This document shows positions 47,692-60,088 of a stretch of 64,000 nucleotides of DNA, piece after piece. The translations under genes were made by a program, and so were the position numbers. Position 1 is the first letter of the stretch; each line of letters opens with the position of its first letter. Source of the DNA: Coleophoma eucalyptorum (lineage: Eukaryota; Ascomycota; Leotiomycetes; Helotiales; Dermateaceae); assembly GCA_026120035.1 (NCBI GenBank), contig JALRME010000031.1, positions 310,001-374,000 on the forward strand, written 5' to 3'. The notes beneath the pieces were generated by a model that was not told the DNA's origin, made no database searches, and saw nothing but the letters and a program-made list of their open reading frames with translations.

Positions 47692-48334
47692 TACTATGTT
47701 AGGGAAATCGAATGCTATGGAAGGATTCGCCCGGAGCGATGGCAGCTACCTTCGTAGTAACTGTTGTTGCTGTCAAGCTGTCAGCCTTGTAGGCCGGATC
47801 CGGTTGGGTGTAACTGACCAGTGGTCGAAGGAGCAGGCAGGACATATAACAGAGCAAATCTTCGCCACTAAAGGAATGGCAAAAGATGGGAGAATATACA
47901 GAGCAGAGAGGCAATAGAGTGCAACCCAGGATGGTACACAAAAGAAGAGAAGGAAGGAAGATTCACGGATGGCCGTAGGAAATGGCATAGACAGCCTTGT
48001 TAGCCCTCGGCGGTGGAGGAGCAGGCGAGCAAGCGAGTAGGCGAGCGGAATGTCACTGGTCGTTGTCAACTGGGCGCAGTGGCTCCTTGTCCAAGCGAGC
48101 GTCCTGCCCCTTGGAATAGACTGGATTAGCCAGACGACCGGCTTCATCTGTCCGTCCGTTTGATTGGCGAGACGACATTGTAAATACAATTTCACAGATT
48201 TTCTTCCGCTGACATAATCCAATTCGATATGTCACCGTTGGAGGGCCGTCGTCGCTCTGTATGTCTTCACTTACTCGAGGGACTTGAACCGGTCGATGAC
48301 AGATCGATGAGGGAGGTCCTCATAGCCAGTCACT
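47692..48334. promoter_or_regulatory. Divergent promoter between arsH and bZIP gene
   Basis: 643 bp separates the two start codons. I did not find a canonical Yap8-type TGATTAATAATCA site. Short frames across it are chance overlaps. Confidence 0.45.
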
Positions 48335-49306
48335 ATGGACTCTGCTTTGCCATCTCGTGCCGCTGGATCCTTGCCCCAGCACAAGAGCACCCGAGTTACC
48401 ATCGAGCATACGCTGGAGCGAGTTCGTAACAACCAGCGTCGCCATCGCGCTCGTCGGAAAGATTACATCACGACGCTAGAACAGAAACTTAGCCAAGCAG
48501 AACAGTCGGTCATCGTCCTTCAAGATCAAGTCAATGCGCTTCAGCAGCAGCTGGCTCAATATCGTCCTCCGGATGGTCAGATCACGCCAGGCAATGCCCT
48601 CCTGCCCTGGCAACTTCAAAGTGACGGTAGTGGTAGGTCACCTGCACTACTACCGAGCCCCGGAGATACCGATATTGGAGCACTAGGTTTGCCTGTGGAT
48701 ACTGCTAGCATGGGATCTTTGGTGCCATCTCTTCCTGGGTCGTTTCATCTTCCGCATTTCGATAACTTGTCTGATAGCTCCAACCCGGAATTTAATGATA
48801 ACATCTCTCTACATGCCGAATCTAACTACCCCGCCGAATCCAAGGCTCCGCCTCTACCACTTCTTCCTTTAACCCAGTTGCCAAAGACAACAAACTACCA
48901 GCTTATGGAAGGGACCACAACTTTGTTCCCTGCGAGAGACACTCTAGATCTGAGTTCAACGACCATCGGGACCTGCTGCTCTGATGGGAAATTCTTAACG
49001 TCTGAAGATGACTCTGCAGACAAGCATGCTAGGCTTCCCAATCATGAAAATTTGCGTATGCTACCAGCACCCGTCTTGCAGCCAGCCATGAAAAGCCACT
49101 ATAGATACACGACCGAGGGCGAGTCAACGATGCTTTGTACAGAGGCATACCGCCTCATAGAGCAACAGAACTTTAAGAAAGTCAGCCAGGAAGATGTGGC
49201 GACCTGGCTCTGGAAGGGATTTCGGGAGTCGTTTGGCCCCGGCGAAGGATGTCGTGTTCAGACAAATCTATTATTCAGCCTTCTTGCCTTTATCAGCGAC
49301 GCATGA
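48335..49306 (+). CDS. bZIP transcription factor
   Basis: 323 residues, no intron. The basic region reads RVRNNQRRHRARRKDY (about 29-44) and is followed by a leucine zipper starting at ITTLEQKLSQAEQSV with leucines about seven apart. The middle is Pro/Ser-rich. The C-terminal block (WLWKGFRESFGPGEGCRV then LLFSLLAFIS) is conserved in a group of fungal bZIPs. It is divergent from arsH, so an arsenic- or redox-responsive regulator comparable in role to yeast Yap8 is a reasonable inference, not shown by sequence. Confidence 0.85.
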   Translation: MDSALPSRAAGSLPQHKSTRVTIEHTLERVRNNQRRHRARRKDYITTLEQKLSQAEQSVIVLQDQVNALQQQLAQYRPPDGQITPGNALLPWQLQSDGSGRSPALLPSPGDTDIGALGLPVDTASMGSLVPSLPGSFHLPHFDNLSDSSNPEFNDNISLHAESNYPAESKAPPLPLLPLTQLPKTTNYQLMEGTTTLFPARDTLDLSSTTIGTCCSDGKFLTSEDDSADKHARLPNHENLRMLPAPVLQPAMKSHYRYTTEGESTMLCTEAYRLIEQQNFKKVSQEDVATWLWKGFRESFGPGEGCRVQTNLLFSLLAFISDA

Positions 49307-49773
49307 TCACAGCGACAAGCCACCAATGTCATAAGGTGCCTATAATCCAGTGAGCAATACAATCTGAGACAAGATGTAGACTTTAATTGATAAAGTAGCA
49401 CACTGAGTAATCCAAATATCCGCAGAGTTTTAAGGTGGGAAGATAATGGTGATATACTTACTACTCTAAGTGGTAGATTGATTAGCATGATACTGTGCAG
49501 TTAAGTGAAGGGAGTTATATTAATAGTATGTACAAAACTAATAATTGACTAGCCATGTTTAATAAGACGGAAAGTATACTTCCGGATCTATACAGAATCT
49601 TAAGCAGTACTTTATTCTTGTTTCTTACTATTTTGAACTCTTAAACAAACCCTCTTAATTAAAATACTTATCATTGCATAAAGAACGCGTTTAATACCTC
49701 TAATATAGCCGCACCTATTCTCCCCTTCTCTGCAATCTTTCTAGCCACTCTACTCATATTTACACAGCTATTT
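49307..49773. other. Convergent intergenic region
   Basis: 3' regions of the bZIP gene (plus) and the ABC gene (minus). AT-rich, no gene. Confidence 0.5.
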
Positions 49774-52700
49774 CTAGGCCTTCTTCTTTCCCAGTTTCTT
49801 TGGCACTCTAGCTAGCCAGTATATAAATACTGCGCCTATTGCATTAAAGATAATATACGCCCACATGATACCAAAATTCCTCCACGCCTCATCATAGTTC
49901 GAGGACACACTCTTAAGGAATGAATTCGTATTGCTTAATGTGCAGAACTTGCAGGATTCCTGAGCTCCTCCGTTAAGCAGATAGCCGCCAGCGCTGTCGA
50001 TATACTTCTGCATGTATTCCGCGCAGGTCTGGCCATTGGTAGGGTTGAAAGAGACGTATTCGTTATCAGCACAAACCACATCCGTATTGGCAACTGCGGT
50101 AGACAACATGGCAGAAATGAGATACGTAAACGGACTGACGCGGTACATGAATATCCAGAAGCCAGGCATGGACTGCGGGGATGCGAGCACACCACAGAAT
50201 ATAAGGCAAAGAGAAAAGGCGAGGTTAGCAAGGTTTCCACCACCTTCCGCAGTCTCAATTCCTGCAATGCAAAGATTTGTGAAAGTACTGGTGAACAGAA
50301 GGAAGGTCCAAATAAGTAAGAACATAAGGCCGCCTCGTTCAGTAACTGCGTCTGTAGGCTCCGCGTTACGGTAAAGTCCGACGGGGTAGTAGAAGCAGAA
50401 GAACATGAAAACAGCTCCAAGAGTGTTCCACGGAATTTCGACGATAATATTGGCGATCATGAAGGCTTTCCACGAATATGCTTTGGATGGTCGTTCACGC
50501 ACCTCGTATAGAGCGCGTTGTGTGACAAACTGCGGCATCATTTGTTGCACAAGTTGGCCAAATATTGACATCAGCATGAAGATCGCAAGCATCTGATTCT
50601 GAAGACCTTGTTGAGATGTTGAAGCATTATAAAACGAGAAGCCAATGAACAAGGCAACAAGGATGCAGAGAGATAGCTTCGCATAGATATACGACGGTGT
50701 GCGCCAGTACTGCTCGAAAACACGGCGAGACACTTCTAACAGCTGAACCCAGAACGGTGCCGCGAATTCCCGGAAGCTAGCCTTGTCAGCATGATCTGGT
50801 GTAGATGTTGTATGTTGGACTGCGCCCTGCTCTTTGAGTCGTGCAAGCTCAGCGCGGACGAGTTCGATTTCGCCGCTAGAGCGCCAAGCGTCTGGCCAGT
50901 CAATATCGCTATGGGATCCAGGAGCTGCTCCAATGACTTCTAGCATCCACTCAGCGGGATTGGCTTCAGTGGGACATGGCTGACTCCCATTTTTAACGAA
51001 GTAGTTGATGAGGGTCGAAGAGTTTTCTCCGATATCACCGAAATAAACGGTTCTTCCACCTTTGGCGAGAAATAGTAGACGATCAAATCGCTGGAAAAGC
51101 ATAGCAGAAGGTTGATGTATGGTACAGAGCACGGCTTGTCCATTCCTGGCAAGCTTCTCCATCAGATTGCAGATGGCCCATGATGTTTGACTGTCTAACC
51201 CAGAGGTTGGCTCATCTAGAAAAAGCAACAACTGGGGCTTCGCAGCCAACTCCACCCCAATAGTCAATCTCTTGCGCTGCTCAACATTGAGACCTTCTCC
51301 CGGAACACCGACGACAGCATCTGCGTAAGCATCCATTTCCAAAAGCTTGATAACATCATCGACATAAGCTACCTTATCTGCGTAAGGGATATGAGCTGGT
51401 TGACGAAGAATTGCGCTAAATTTGAGAGCCTCTCTCACAGTGGAAGTTTGGAGATGAAGATCCTGTTGCTGTGCATATCCAGTCTTACGTTGGAATGAAG
51501 CATCACGAGGACAGCCGTCAACGAGCATTTGCCCGGTGATAACGCCCATTGTTACTCGGGTCGCCAACACGTCCAGTAGCGTTGTCTTACCAGCACCTGA
51601 AACTCCCATAAGGGCAGTCAGGGTGCCAGGTTTCACCCATCCGTTAACATGGTCTAGAATACGTCTCGTCTGGCCCTTGATCTGGATGTCATAACAGACG
51701 TCCTCCCAGTGGAAGACAGCAGTTTGCTTCTGGATAGTAGGCAATTTCTCATCCGATGAACCAGCAGGGATATTTCCCTTATCACCATAGTTGGCAGTCT
51801 CGATATCCTGGGGACCTTTTTCCTTGGGCAAAACCGCAGCATGTCCACGGCGGAATACGAGGATTTCGCCTTTTGACTTTTTGGAACTAACAAGTTCCGC
51901 TGAGACAAGGTATGTGAATGTGAGAAACAAAAGGAATCCGATCATGATACCAACATTTCGCCACTTATGCGCGTGAGTGTATTTGTAGGCAGTGTTGAGG
52001 TAATGCTCGCCCTCCACGTAGCTGGCACCTGCCACTGAACCCACGGCAGTGCATACCTTGTTAAGAGAGCCGACATTGGCATAAGTTGGAACATATACCG
52101 AGCATGAGAAATTTCGGCCATGGAACTCATTTATCATAAGGGATTCAAATCCGTATGATATCGGGTCGATGTAATTGATCCACCTTGACCAACCTGGCAT
52201 GTAATCGATTGGAATAGTAAACCCAGTATACATGACAATTCCAAGTATCAGAAGCGCAGCCGGTGTCATGGCCTGAGACAGTGTCCTCGATACAGACGCA
52301 ATAGTACGGAACAACATCGACATGGAGAGCGTCATTATGTATGATACGAATAGGAAGAAAAAGAATGCCCCTGCTTCTCTACGAAGGTTTGACATGAAGT
52401 AGAGTATGATGTTGAACAGAATGCCGTTGCATATCTTATAGGGCAAATCCATCATCATTGATGCGAATGCCTCCGCAGATGGATGATAGAACGCATATCT
52501 GGAATGCTTCTCGACAATTGGACGCTGGGCATAAAGGGTAAGTATCTGTCACAAGTGGTTAGCTGGCAATTTCTCTATGTGCTCCTCGGGGGCCGGGGGG
52601 AGGGAGCAGAAGGCGGAGGGTTTACCTCAAGAGCAGAAGCGAAAGCGTTCAGCAGAGCGGCAAAGAAAATAAGGGCACTGCGACTGTAAAAACTGGCTGT

Positions 52701-54361
52701 ATCTTGTTTGAGGTTGTAAAAAACACTCGAGATGATAAGAGCCAAAACAGAATTGGCGATAAGCATAAAAAGCGTGAGAAATGGATCACCACGCAAACGC
52801 TGCCAAGCACGCCAAAGACATAACCAAATCTGCTGTCCGTATGAGAGTGTGTAGGGAGACATAACTCGTTGCCTCTTGGATTGCTGTGCCTTTCGGGACT
52901 TCTTGAACAGTTCGAAAGACTCTCCACCGATAGGATATCTTTTATCATATTCCTCAATATCTTGAAGAAGTTTAAGACGATGAGCACTCTCTTTCCATCG
53001 GGCAGCAAACTCATCAGGTGTACGTGGTACACGGTTCTCCCAACCCTTGCAAACGATACGCTCATGAGCGCTAGTCATGGAGGTGAGAAAGTCTGCCGTA
53101 GTTTGGCGATCAGGGCATATGAATCCCATATCCAGGAAGTATTGTTTAGCTTCGGTTGTACGGCCAAAGAAGATTTGACGACCCTCATACAGGACAGTAA
53201 CCTTATCAAAAAGATCATATGCGCTTTGTGGGGACTGGTAGATGGCAACGCAAGCTGTAGTACCTCCAATATCGGTCTCAGTACGAAGTGTTTTGCAAAA
53301 CTCAATAGCGTTAGCACTGTCTAGACCACGAGTACTGTTGTCCCAACACTGAAGCGGCGCACCACTCAAAAGCGCTTCAGCAATTGTCACACGTTTTCGC
53401 TCTCCTCCGGATACGCCACGGATGAAATCGTTCCCGACTTTGGTGTTGACAGTGTGACTGATGCCGAACATGGCCATGATGACGTCTCGCATGTGCTCGG
53501 CGTAGACATCTCTCCCAACGCCTCCAGGTATGTGGCTGGGCGCCCGTGCCCTAGCAGCAAAAAAAAGTGTATCGCCAACCGTTAACATAGGGAAGTGTAC
53601 ATCGACTTCGGCTGTGTAGATGGCCTCTCCACGAAAGTTGTTATGCATGTGCTTTGAATCGATGCCTGTTATCCTGTCAGTCGTATATCCAGTCAAAATC
53701 TAAGAAAGCAAGAGGATAGTTTACCTTCATAGTTCAAGTATGAATCGTCGCTTAGATTCAGACCATGGGTCTCTCCCGCAATGGTCTTCAAAAGAGTCGA
53801 ACAGCCAGATCCTGGAGGGCCTAGGACGACAAGCATCTCCCCAGCCTCAACAAGACCCTCGAAATTACGGAGGATATCAATTCTACGTTGGCTAGCCTTC
53901 ATAACTCTCCTAGCCAGGCCGATCGCCTCGAGGAAGATATTTCCCACGCTCTTCTGAAAATCCGTTTCCGTGCCAAAGCCATAGACATTTAAGTTCCGGA
54001 AAGCGACTCCAGCTGTTCGTTTGATATAATGCTGACTGTCCTGGGTTTTGAGACGCAGCATCGCCTTGGTCCAAGAACGAGCATTGAAGTGAGGTGAACT
54101 GGGATCCAATTCCGGATTGCGTTCCGCAGCAAAAGGACTTTGGTTGCCATCATATACGGATTGCTGCGTGAGTTTTCTAGCCAAGTGATGAACCTGATCT
54201 GTACGGTTCTTCTCCGAACCCTGGTCACAGGTGCCATCCGCCATCTCACCAAGCGTTATATCATCGTTTGTAGAATCATCTTCGCTTTTTGGACTTCCAC
54301 TCTGCTCGGTCTTAGGGTCGAATTGGGAAGTTTCTGCCTCGTCTATAGCTAAGGGCGTCAT
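49774..54361 (-). CDS. Full-length PDR-type ABC-G transporter
   Basis: Three exons (54361-53725, 53665-52626, 52545-49774; introns 59 and 80 bp) give 1482 residues, the usual size. Order: NBD1, TMD1, NBD2, TMD2. NBD1 has the degenerate Walker [11 protein letters not shown] (Cys for Lys, normal for this family) and [11 protein letters not shown]2 has [15 protein letters not shown] (about residue 873), the [16 protein letters not shown] signature and [14 protein letters not shown]. The TMD1-side EL/PDR motif LRRFREAG-like stretch and cysteine-bearing large last loop are present. Family role: plasma-membrane efflux of fungicides, plant defence compounds and other hydrophobic toxicants. No breaks were seen. 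It neighbours the arsH/bZIP pair. Confidence 0.93.
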
Positions 54362-56859
54362 TGGATCTTATGGCAAGCTGATCGAACTCAAGCCTTGTAA
54401 TCTCTTCTAAGAGTCAGAGAATAAAATCCTAAATAGATCCAAAGGATAATCACACAATAGACGCTATGTTGTGAGAATTACATGTAGGAGGTATAAATCC
54501 AAAAGTGTTCTTAGATAGAGTATTAAGTAAAAGTGTTTGAAAGAAGACCGGAAAAGGTTAAACTGCGAAAGAAAGCCTTGCGGGTTATCTACAGAAGAGT
54601 TGAAATAGAGCAGAAATATTATACATGATACCCCGAGTGGTTTGTACCGGAAGCAGCGGGCATTTCTGTTTACAATACCAGTGGCGTACTGCATGTAGCA
54701 GACAGTAGACGTCAAAAGAAATCTTTCGGTATTTTCTGTTCCGCGCCGACTCGACTCGGCTGGTCGTGTCTTGCTGTAAGTCACCTGTGACCATAGCTCG
54801 GATCATCATGGTCGTAAGCTTCGGTAACCCGGATACCGCAAGGCGCCGATAATTTGCGCCAGTTCTCTCATACCATGCATCACAATGAATAATGAGCATT
54901 TACCAACCAACTATAAGCTGTGGGGTATGCACTACGATGTAACCGTTATTAACGCTGAAATTCTCTGGCACAAAAATTGAGGTTGCATCAGAGGCCCAGT
55001 CGGACCGCCGGTTGTATTAAAAGCACGAATGTCGCAAGAGCTATGTATGTAGTTAGTGAAGTACAGCTGTCCTTAATCCAAGAATTTATGTATAAATCCC
55101 CATGTCAAGCTAGATATTAATCAAGGAGATCATTTTAATACTTAATATTTAAGCAATGGTCATTGTTAAGAAAATACTCATGTTTCCTAGACTTAGAATA
55201 TTAGAGAATAACGTCAACAGTAATCATATCTAAGCTTTTTGTAGTAAATCAAGAAAACTTGAAGGAAAAGATATTAGTTTAAATGCTTCACATATTATTC
55301 AAAGACTCTAGCAGGAGGTGAAAAATAAAATTTGCGGGGAAAAGGGAAAATACGGTGGGTTCTATCCCGAGTTTTCGGCTTTTTGCCCACATATCCTAAT
55401 TGTTAGTAGTATACTTTAACAACACGCAAACCTTGTAATAGCATTTGAATAGCTTGGATTTTAGGGTATATGGTGTTATACATGGATGTTGATTCTTCTA
55501 AGCATACATATATGTCAAAGGGGTAAATACCTGTCGGCCACGATGATACGGTAATGTATGTGAGGAGACAGTACACGTGATTTAATCACATCATAACATC
55601 CGATATGGACGTCACAACACTAATAAAGGTCACTCCGAAAAGGGGCGCCTTTCCTTAAGTTATTTTCGTACCATATGGAGTCAACTATGCCACCGCCAAG
55701 ACCATTTACTAATAACTATATTACCCAATTAGTAAAAGTCGTACGGATGTACGGATCTACTTAAGGTCCCAATACTGATACTGAACCCTTCAACATTCCC
55801 TTCAGGACTTCCGGAGCCGAACACATGGTCTCCCAGGTGAAGTCTTAGGGGCCGATAGGTCTTGTATGCAAATCGCGCTCGGCATCGCTGTAAGGCCCGA
55901 AGAATAAGGTCAGATTGGTGGGTCAACGACTTAAAAATAAATGCATACTATATGTTATCAAATTATATATCTGCTTGATTCAACATTTGATGATCATAGA
56001 GTAAAACCCCGAAGGCGGTAAGATGCGGCAGTGTTTTGTAAATAACCTCATAGGCTTCTCGTCACTCTGTTTATTCGTTTTTAGATTTTTGCCAATACCA
56101 ATTCATCGCATACGTAACTCGATTAGACTTACACCCTGCTTTCTTGACTCTAAAGATAAATAAAGTCTAATAGAAATATTATTATTGCCGGGATTCAAGA
56201 GTGGCCAAGTCACATATGCTAACTTCACGGTTGAGTTGCCACTTCAAAACACGATTCCTAGTATATCACAACAACACTATTAAAAAGCATCCTAGTTATT
56301 TCATATTAATTTAATTCTAAGACTGTCCGTACGTATGAGCATTATGTCCTACTCGGTTATATAAACCACGGCGTCGTCACCACCCTTTTGAGACTTCGGT
56401 TTGTGTATTATTCACTTATCTCGTTGGGTTCAAATACTTTTGTAGGAGTTCCTTACATTTCTCGACTATAAGCTTTCTACAATATAGCACATTTTAATCA
56501 CTAGAGAGTTTGTACCACGAGCATCGTCGACAGGCTTATATCGGCGTAAATGACGACTTTTAAGTACCATTTGTTGTATGTTGAGAAATAATACTTAGAG
56601 GACGAGTTATGCAGTGGTAAATTTTGCATGTTCTATGAGCATCCCTAGTGAACAGCGAAGACGGAGGAGAAAGAAAACAGAGGAAATGGTATGTAAATCC
56701 CGAAGTTGGGCGGGCTGTTTACCCCACAAGGGATTTATTAACCTTGAAGCGGAGCCATACCCGAACAAGTAAGCGGGCCGTCGGAAAGCCAGCTATCCGA
56801 AGCAATACTATTATACTAAACTGCTCATAGATAAAATATGATGTATAATGCTTTTTACA
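54362..56859. other. 2.5 kb gene-poor AT-rich region
   Basis: No frame longer than about 105 codons and no domain. The first 500 bp is presumably the ABC promoter. The rest (about 55000-56600) is AT-rich with frequent TA-containing words, possibly old repeat sequence, but no terminal repeats were found. Confidence 0.45.
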
Positions 56860-57555
56860 CTAAGCCAAGCAGAATTTGTTAAGACAGGCCATGGTCTTTT
56901 CTAGAAAAGGTGGCTTGTTCTGAGGCCGATATTGAGGTTCTGACGAGTAGAAGGATGTTGTTGCTATTTCGTGAAGTCGCTCTTCTGAGAGTTTGGGTGA
57001 CGAGGCTGATGGTGACAACGGTGGTATTAATTTATCTTTGCATGAATTTGTGTCATGGACAAGTTCCGGTGGTGGTTGTGAACTTGGTTGGCTAAAATGG
57101 AATGCGAGGCTCCTATCATCTTTCCACTTGTCGTCTTCAGCTTCAAATACCTCTTCACCATATAATGCTGGTATGTGGTGGGAAAAGATACTAGGTAATG
57201 ATGCGATGCTTGTAGATTCCTCCACCTTGGGATCTTTGTCTGAAGCATAGTCGCTGTCATCTGAAAAGTTGGAGTTGGCATCCTCTGCTTGCGGATGCTT
57301 CTCTAACTCTTTAGTAAGGATCTTTGCTTGGTTGGCCCATTGGACTCTCTGTTCCTTAGCCTTTGTGGCCCCTTTGATAGCATGATTGAGACGAATCCCT
57401 TGTTTTTGTTCCGCTTTAATAATCTCTAGCATTAAAGACTCGAGAAGATTGGCATTACCGACGAGAAGTCGAAGATTGTGATCTGCTCGGGAAGCCTGTT
57501 GAGAGAGCTTTTCCCGAGCAATTTTGGCAAGGCAGTATATTTTGGTAACCTGCAT
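56860..57555 (-). CDS. Conserved fungal protein of unknown function
   Basis: 231 residues, no intron. The N-terminal 70 residues (MQVTKIYCLAKIAREKL, then SRADHNLRLLVGNANLLESLM) look like a conserved helical block that I recall from many ascomycete orphan proteins, followed by coiled-coil-like charged helix (about 50-110) and a long Ser/acid-rich disordered tail. No catalytic motif, signal peptide or membrane segment. Role unknown; a regulatory or scaffold protein is possible. Confidence 0.7.
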   Translation of the reverse strand: MQVTKIYCLAKIAREKLSQQASRADHNLRLLVGNANLLESLMLEIIKAEQKQGIRLNHAIKGATKAKEQRVQWANQAKILTKELEKHPQAEDANSNFSDDSDYASDKDPKVEESTSIASLPSIFSHHIPALYGEEVFEAEDDKWKDDRSLAFHFSQPSSQPPPELVHDTNSCKDKLIPPLSPSASSPKLSEERLHEIATTSFYSSEPQYRPQNKPPFLEKTMACLNKFCLA

Positions 57556-58393
57556 CGCCTTTAATCGCGACGATGCAATTGTTGGTAAATAAACCGAAAG
57601 AGGAGATATAGATAGCGTAGATGCCTTGTATACTATTGATGGTCTATGTTCTGTTTTAAGAATAGAACTGGAGACACCGATAGTGAGATATTCGGCAAGA
57701 ATAATTTGTTTCGCCGGAATTACAGTATTCGAATTAAAGAGACTAATCTCCGATACCTGTGTAGGAGGGACAGCGTTCTTATACGTAACGGCCCCGGATC
57801 AAGACCGAATCCGAGGATCAGATGACTAGTCCACTTGGGAGAATTGATTATTACTTTAACCGCTAAATTTGCTCTTTACTTCCTCCCGATAATGAAATTG
57901 GCACTTGGCTAAATCTCTAACCGTGATGTTGCCGAGTTTTAAAGTAATTCCGGTGTATTCACTAATGACCTCCTTAAGAGCCGCCTTTAAATAAGGAGAT
58001 CCTAGGACCAATTCTCAACGTTCTATTTCATTGTCCCGTGTGTACTAGGGAGTAAAACTGGTTGCTGGACTTTGTCGCGGCCAACAAGTAGGTCACGGTC
58101 TCTATGTTTTCTGACTTCGAGGGGAATCCGATCTCCATACGATTTGGCTGAAGTGACCAGTGTTATTTCCTAAATATTTTAACGGCTTACAGGCAGAAAA
58201 GGAAAGTGGTTTCAATCTAGATTGGTTTAAATCAATGTATTCTTATCCTGCCAAATATCGGCTACCGCCCCTTCACTAGACAACTCCATTTCCACAAGCC
58301 CTTCAATTGATGTAATCGAAAATCCGACGAACTCTGATATCAGTTGTCCTTCACCGATAATCCGTGACGACCTAATCGTCTTTAGACTATTAT
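57556..58393. other. Intergenic
   Basis: No gene recognised; short plus frame at 57626-57829 lacks support. Confidence 0.45.
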
Positions 58394-58619
58394 TTAACAT
58401 GCCTGAGGCTCATCATCAAAGCAACCATCCACGCCAAGGTCAACGGGTTCACGGACTGCGACGGCTGGTGATCCTGCTGTTCACTCTATTAGCCACAACT
58501 CCAGCTATTATTTAAAAACTCAACTATCAAAAAGTCATACCTTTAGGCTGAGGGATTGCCACTGCAGCGATGCTAGATACTAGTGCCATCATGGCAATCA
58601 ACGAGAATGTGAAGCGCAT
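58394..58619 (-). CDS. Small secreted peptide, 53 residues
   Basis: Exon 1 58619-58541, intron 58477-58540 (GTATGA donor, GGCTAATAG branch-like block), exon 2 58476-58394. The first 21 residues (MRFTFSLIAMMALVSSIAAVA) are a clear signal peptide, followed by IPQPK at the exon junction and a short mature part ending VDGCFDDEPQAC. An acceptor 3 bp downstream (CAG repeat) would remove one residue. The mature peptide has two cysteines, one at the end. It resembles many small secreted fungal proteins in style only. It could be an effector, a signalling peptide or a RiPP precursor. The UstYa-like gene 1.5 kb away makes the last worth noting, but no repeated core is seen. Confidence 0.6.
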
Positions 58620-60088
58620 ATTGAGATATTCCGTGTAGAGATTTATAGTTCTGAGTTAGGAGAGAATGTTTAGAGAGATTTGAGTTTGCAAAATACGGTG
58701 GATAAGACAAGGAGTGAGACGGGAGTCTTAAGCAAGTTACTTACACTTTGGAGAATAGAAATTGAGAACACTTCCACAGCTACGCTTTCTCGTCGTTTAT
58801 CGCCTACTCTGGGCCGAAACCGGTACCTAAGACGGAAGGTAAGCCTGTACCCTGAGAGCTCTGGAATGGTGGGATGAAGAAGCAAGGGCACAGTGAGTAC
58901 GCACAAACGAATCTTACGTACATGGTGATGTAGGTGATAAGTTATGTACTATGCAATTGACTGGATGATTTCTGTGGAGTTAACTAGGAGTTAGGTGTAC
59001 TACTGAGCCTTGTTTTCTTGTCATATCTAACAGCAGGTTTAGCTTAACGCACGTTCATAGATTCTGCCGCTGTATTACGCCAATGCTTATCATCCTTGGG
59101 GGTTGCTTATCCAGTTAGCAAGCTTTGAGGCTCTGACCTCACCCCTGCCACTGTTCAGCCTTCGCGTATTTCGAACGCCTCTTCTCTACGGCTTACAGTC
59201 CTTTGCGTACAACCTAGATAACAACATTCATCACATATGTACGGCCTTGTCCATTTTGGAAGCAATTAGAAAGTGCTAAGACATCAAGACAGAATATGGA
59301 AGCCACCTAAATAAAAGCTATCTAATATATTATATGTCTAATAAAACTTTCAGCTAGGTGAGTTGGAATTACTAGTTCTATACACATCAATAACTTATCA
59401 TGAATCTTGAAGTCATATGTAGATCTAGATCTCTTCGAGTTCAATGATATAAGTATTTACTAAGCTTATCTATTACTGACTAAGCACCTTTAATAATGGT
59501 TGGTTGTATTATGAAGCTGCGAGAAATAAATGGATACAAACTGTAATTGTAAGTGAGCCGACAGCGAACCCGGCCAGAGTTAGGCAGATATATACCAGTT
59601 ATGTTGTAAAGAAGGAGCGAGGGCTAAAATGATACGAAATGTTACAAGGTTGTCCGCTTTCCTAACTCTTACGTAGATGCCTTCCACCAATAAAGCGTTG
59701 TAGCCATAAATTCATCGCTATGAGTTGTTCACCTGCATGTTTATTGTTTGCCGTTAACCACTACAGCGGTGTGCTCAAAATGGTATGTGCCGCATTTTTT
59801 CAGTCATGCAAGTGATATAGCCCCAAGCACAATACGATTTGTTGCGAGTGAATCGTGTTTCCCTTAGGTTTGCCACCTTGAAAACCCAGTCTAGCCAATG
59901 ATGGGATGTAGTCAAGTACAACAATACAGCATAAAATAATAATCTATTTACAATCGATTTAACGGTGTTTGTGACATCGTACTAGGGATTATGATAAACT
60001 AGTAGTCCTGATCGACACATATATCAGGATTTTTGGTTATAAACATGGTAGTATTGGATGATCCTCTAAAAGATATGTAGCAGATTGA
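58620..60088. other. Intergenic
   Basis: The first 300 bp should hold the promoter and leader of the small secreted peptide gene. The rest is AT-rich without a recognised gene. Confidence 0.45.

Noticed and set aside
47773..48222. 149-codon minus frame in the arsH/bZIP promoter
   Set aside because: Three other frames are open in the same stretch, and it would fill the shared promoter; no motif beyond a hydrophobic run.
54362..56859. Possible missed gene in the 2.5 kb gap
   Set aside because: Tried both strands for exon-like stretches joined by GT..AG; none had a start, coherent frame or motif.
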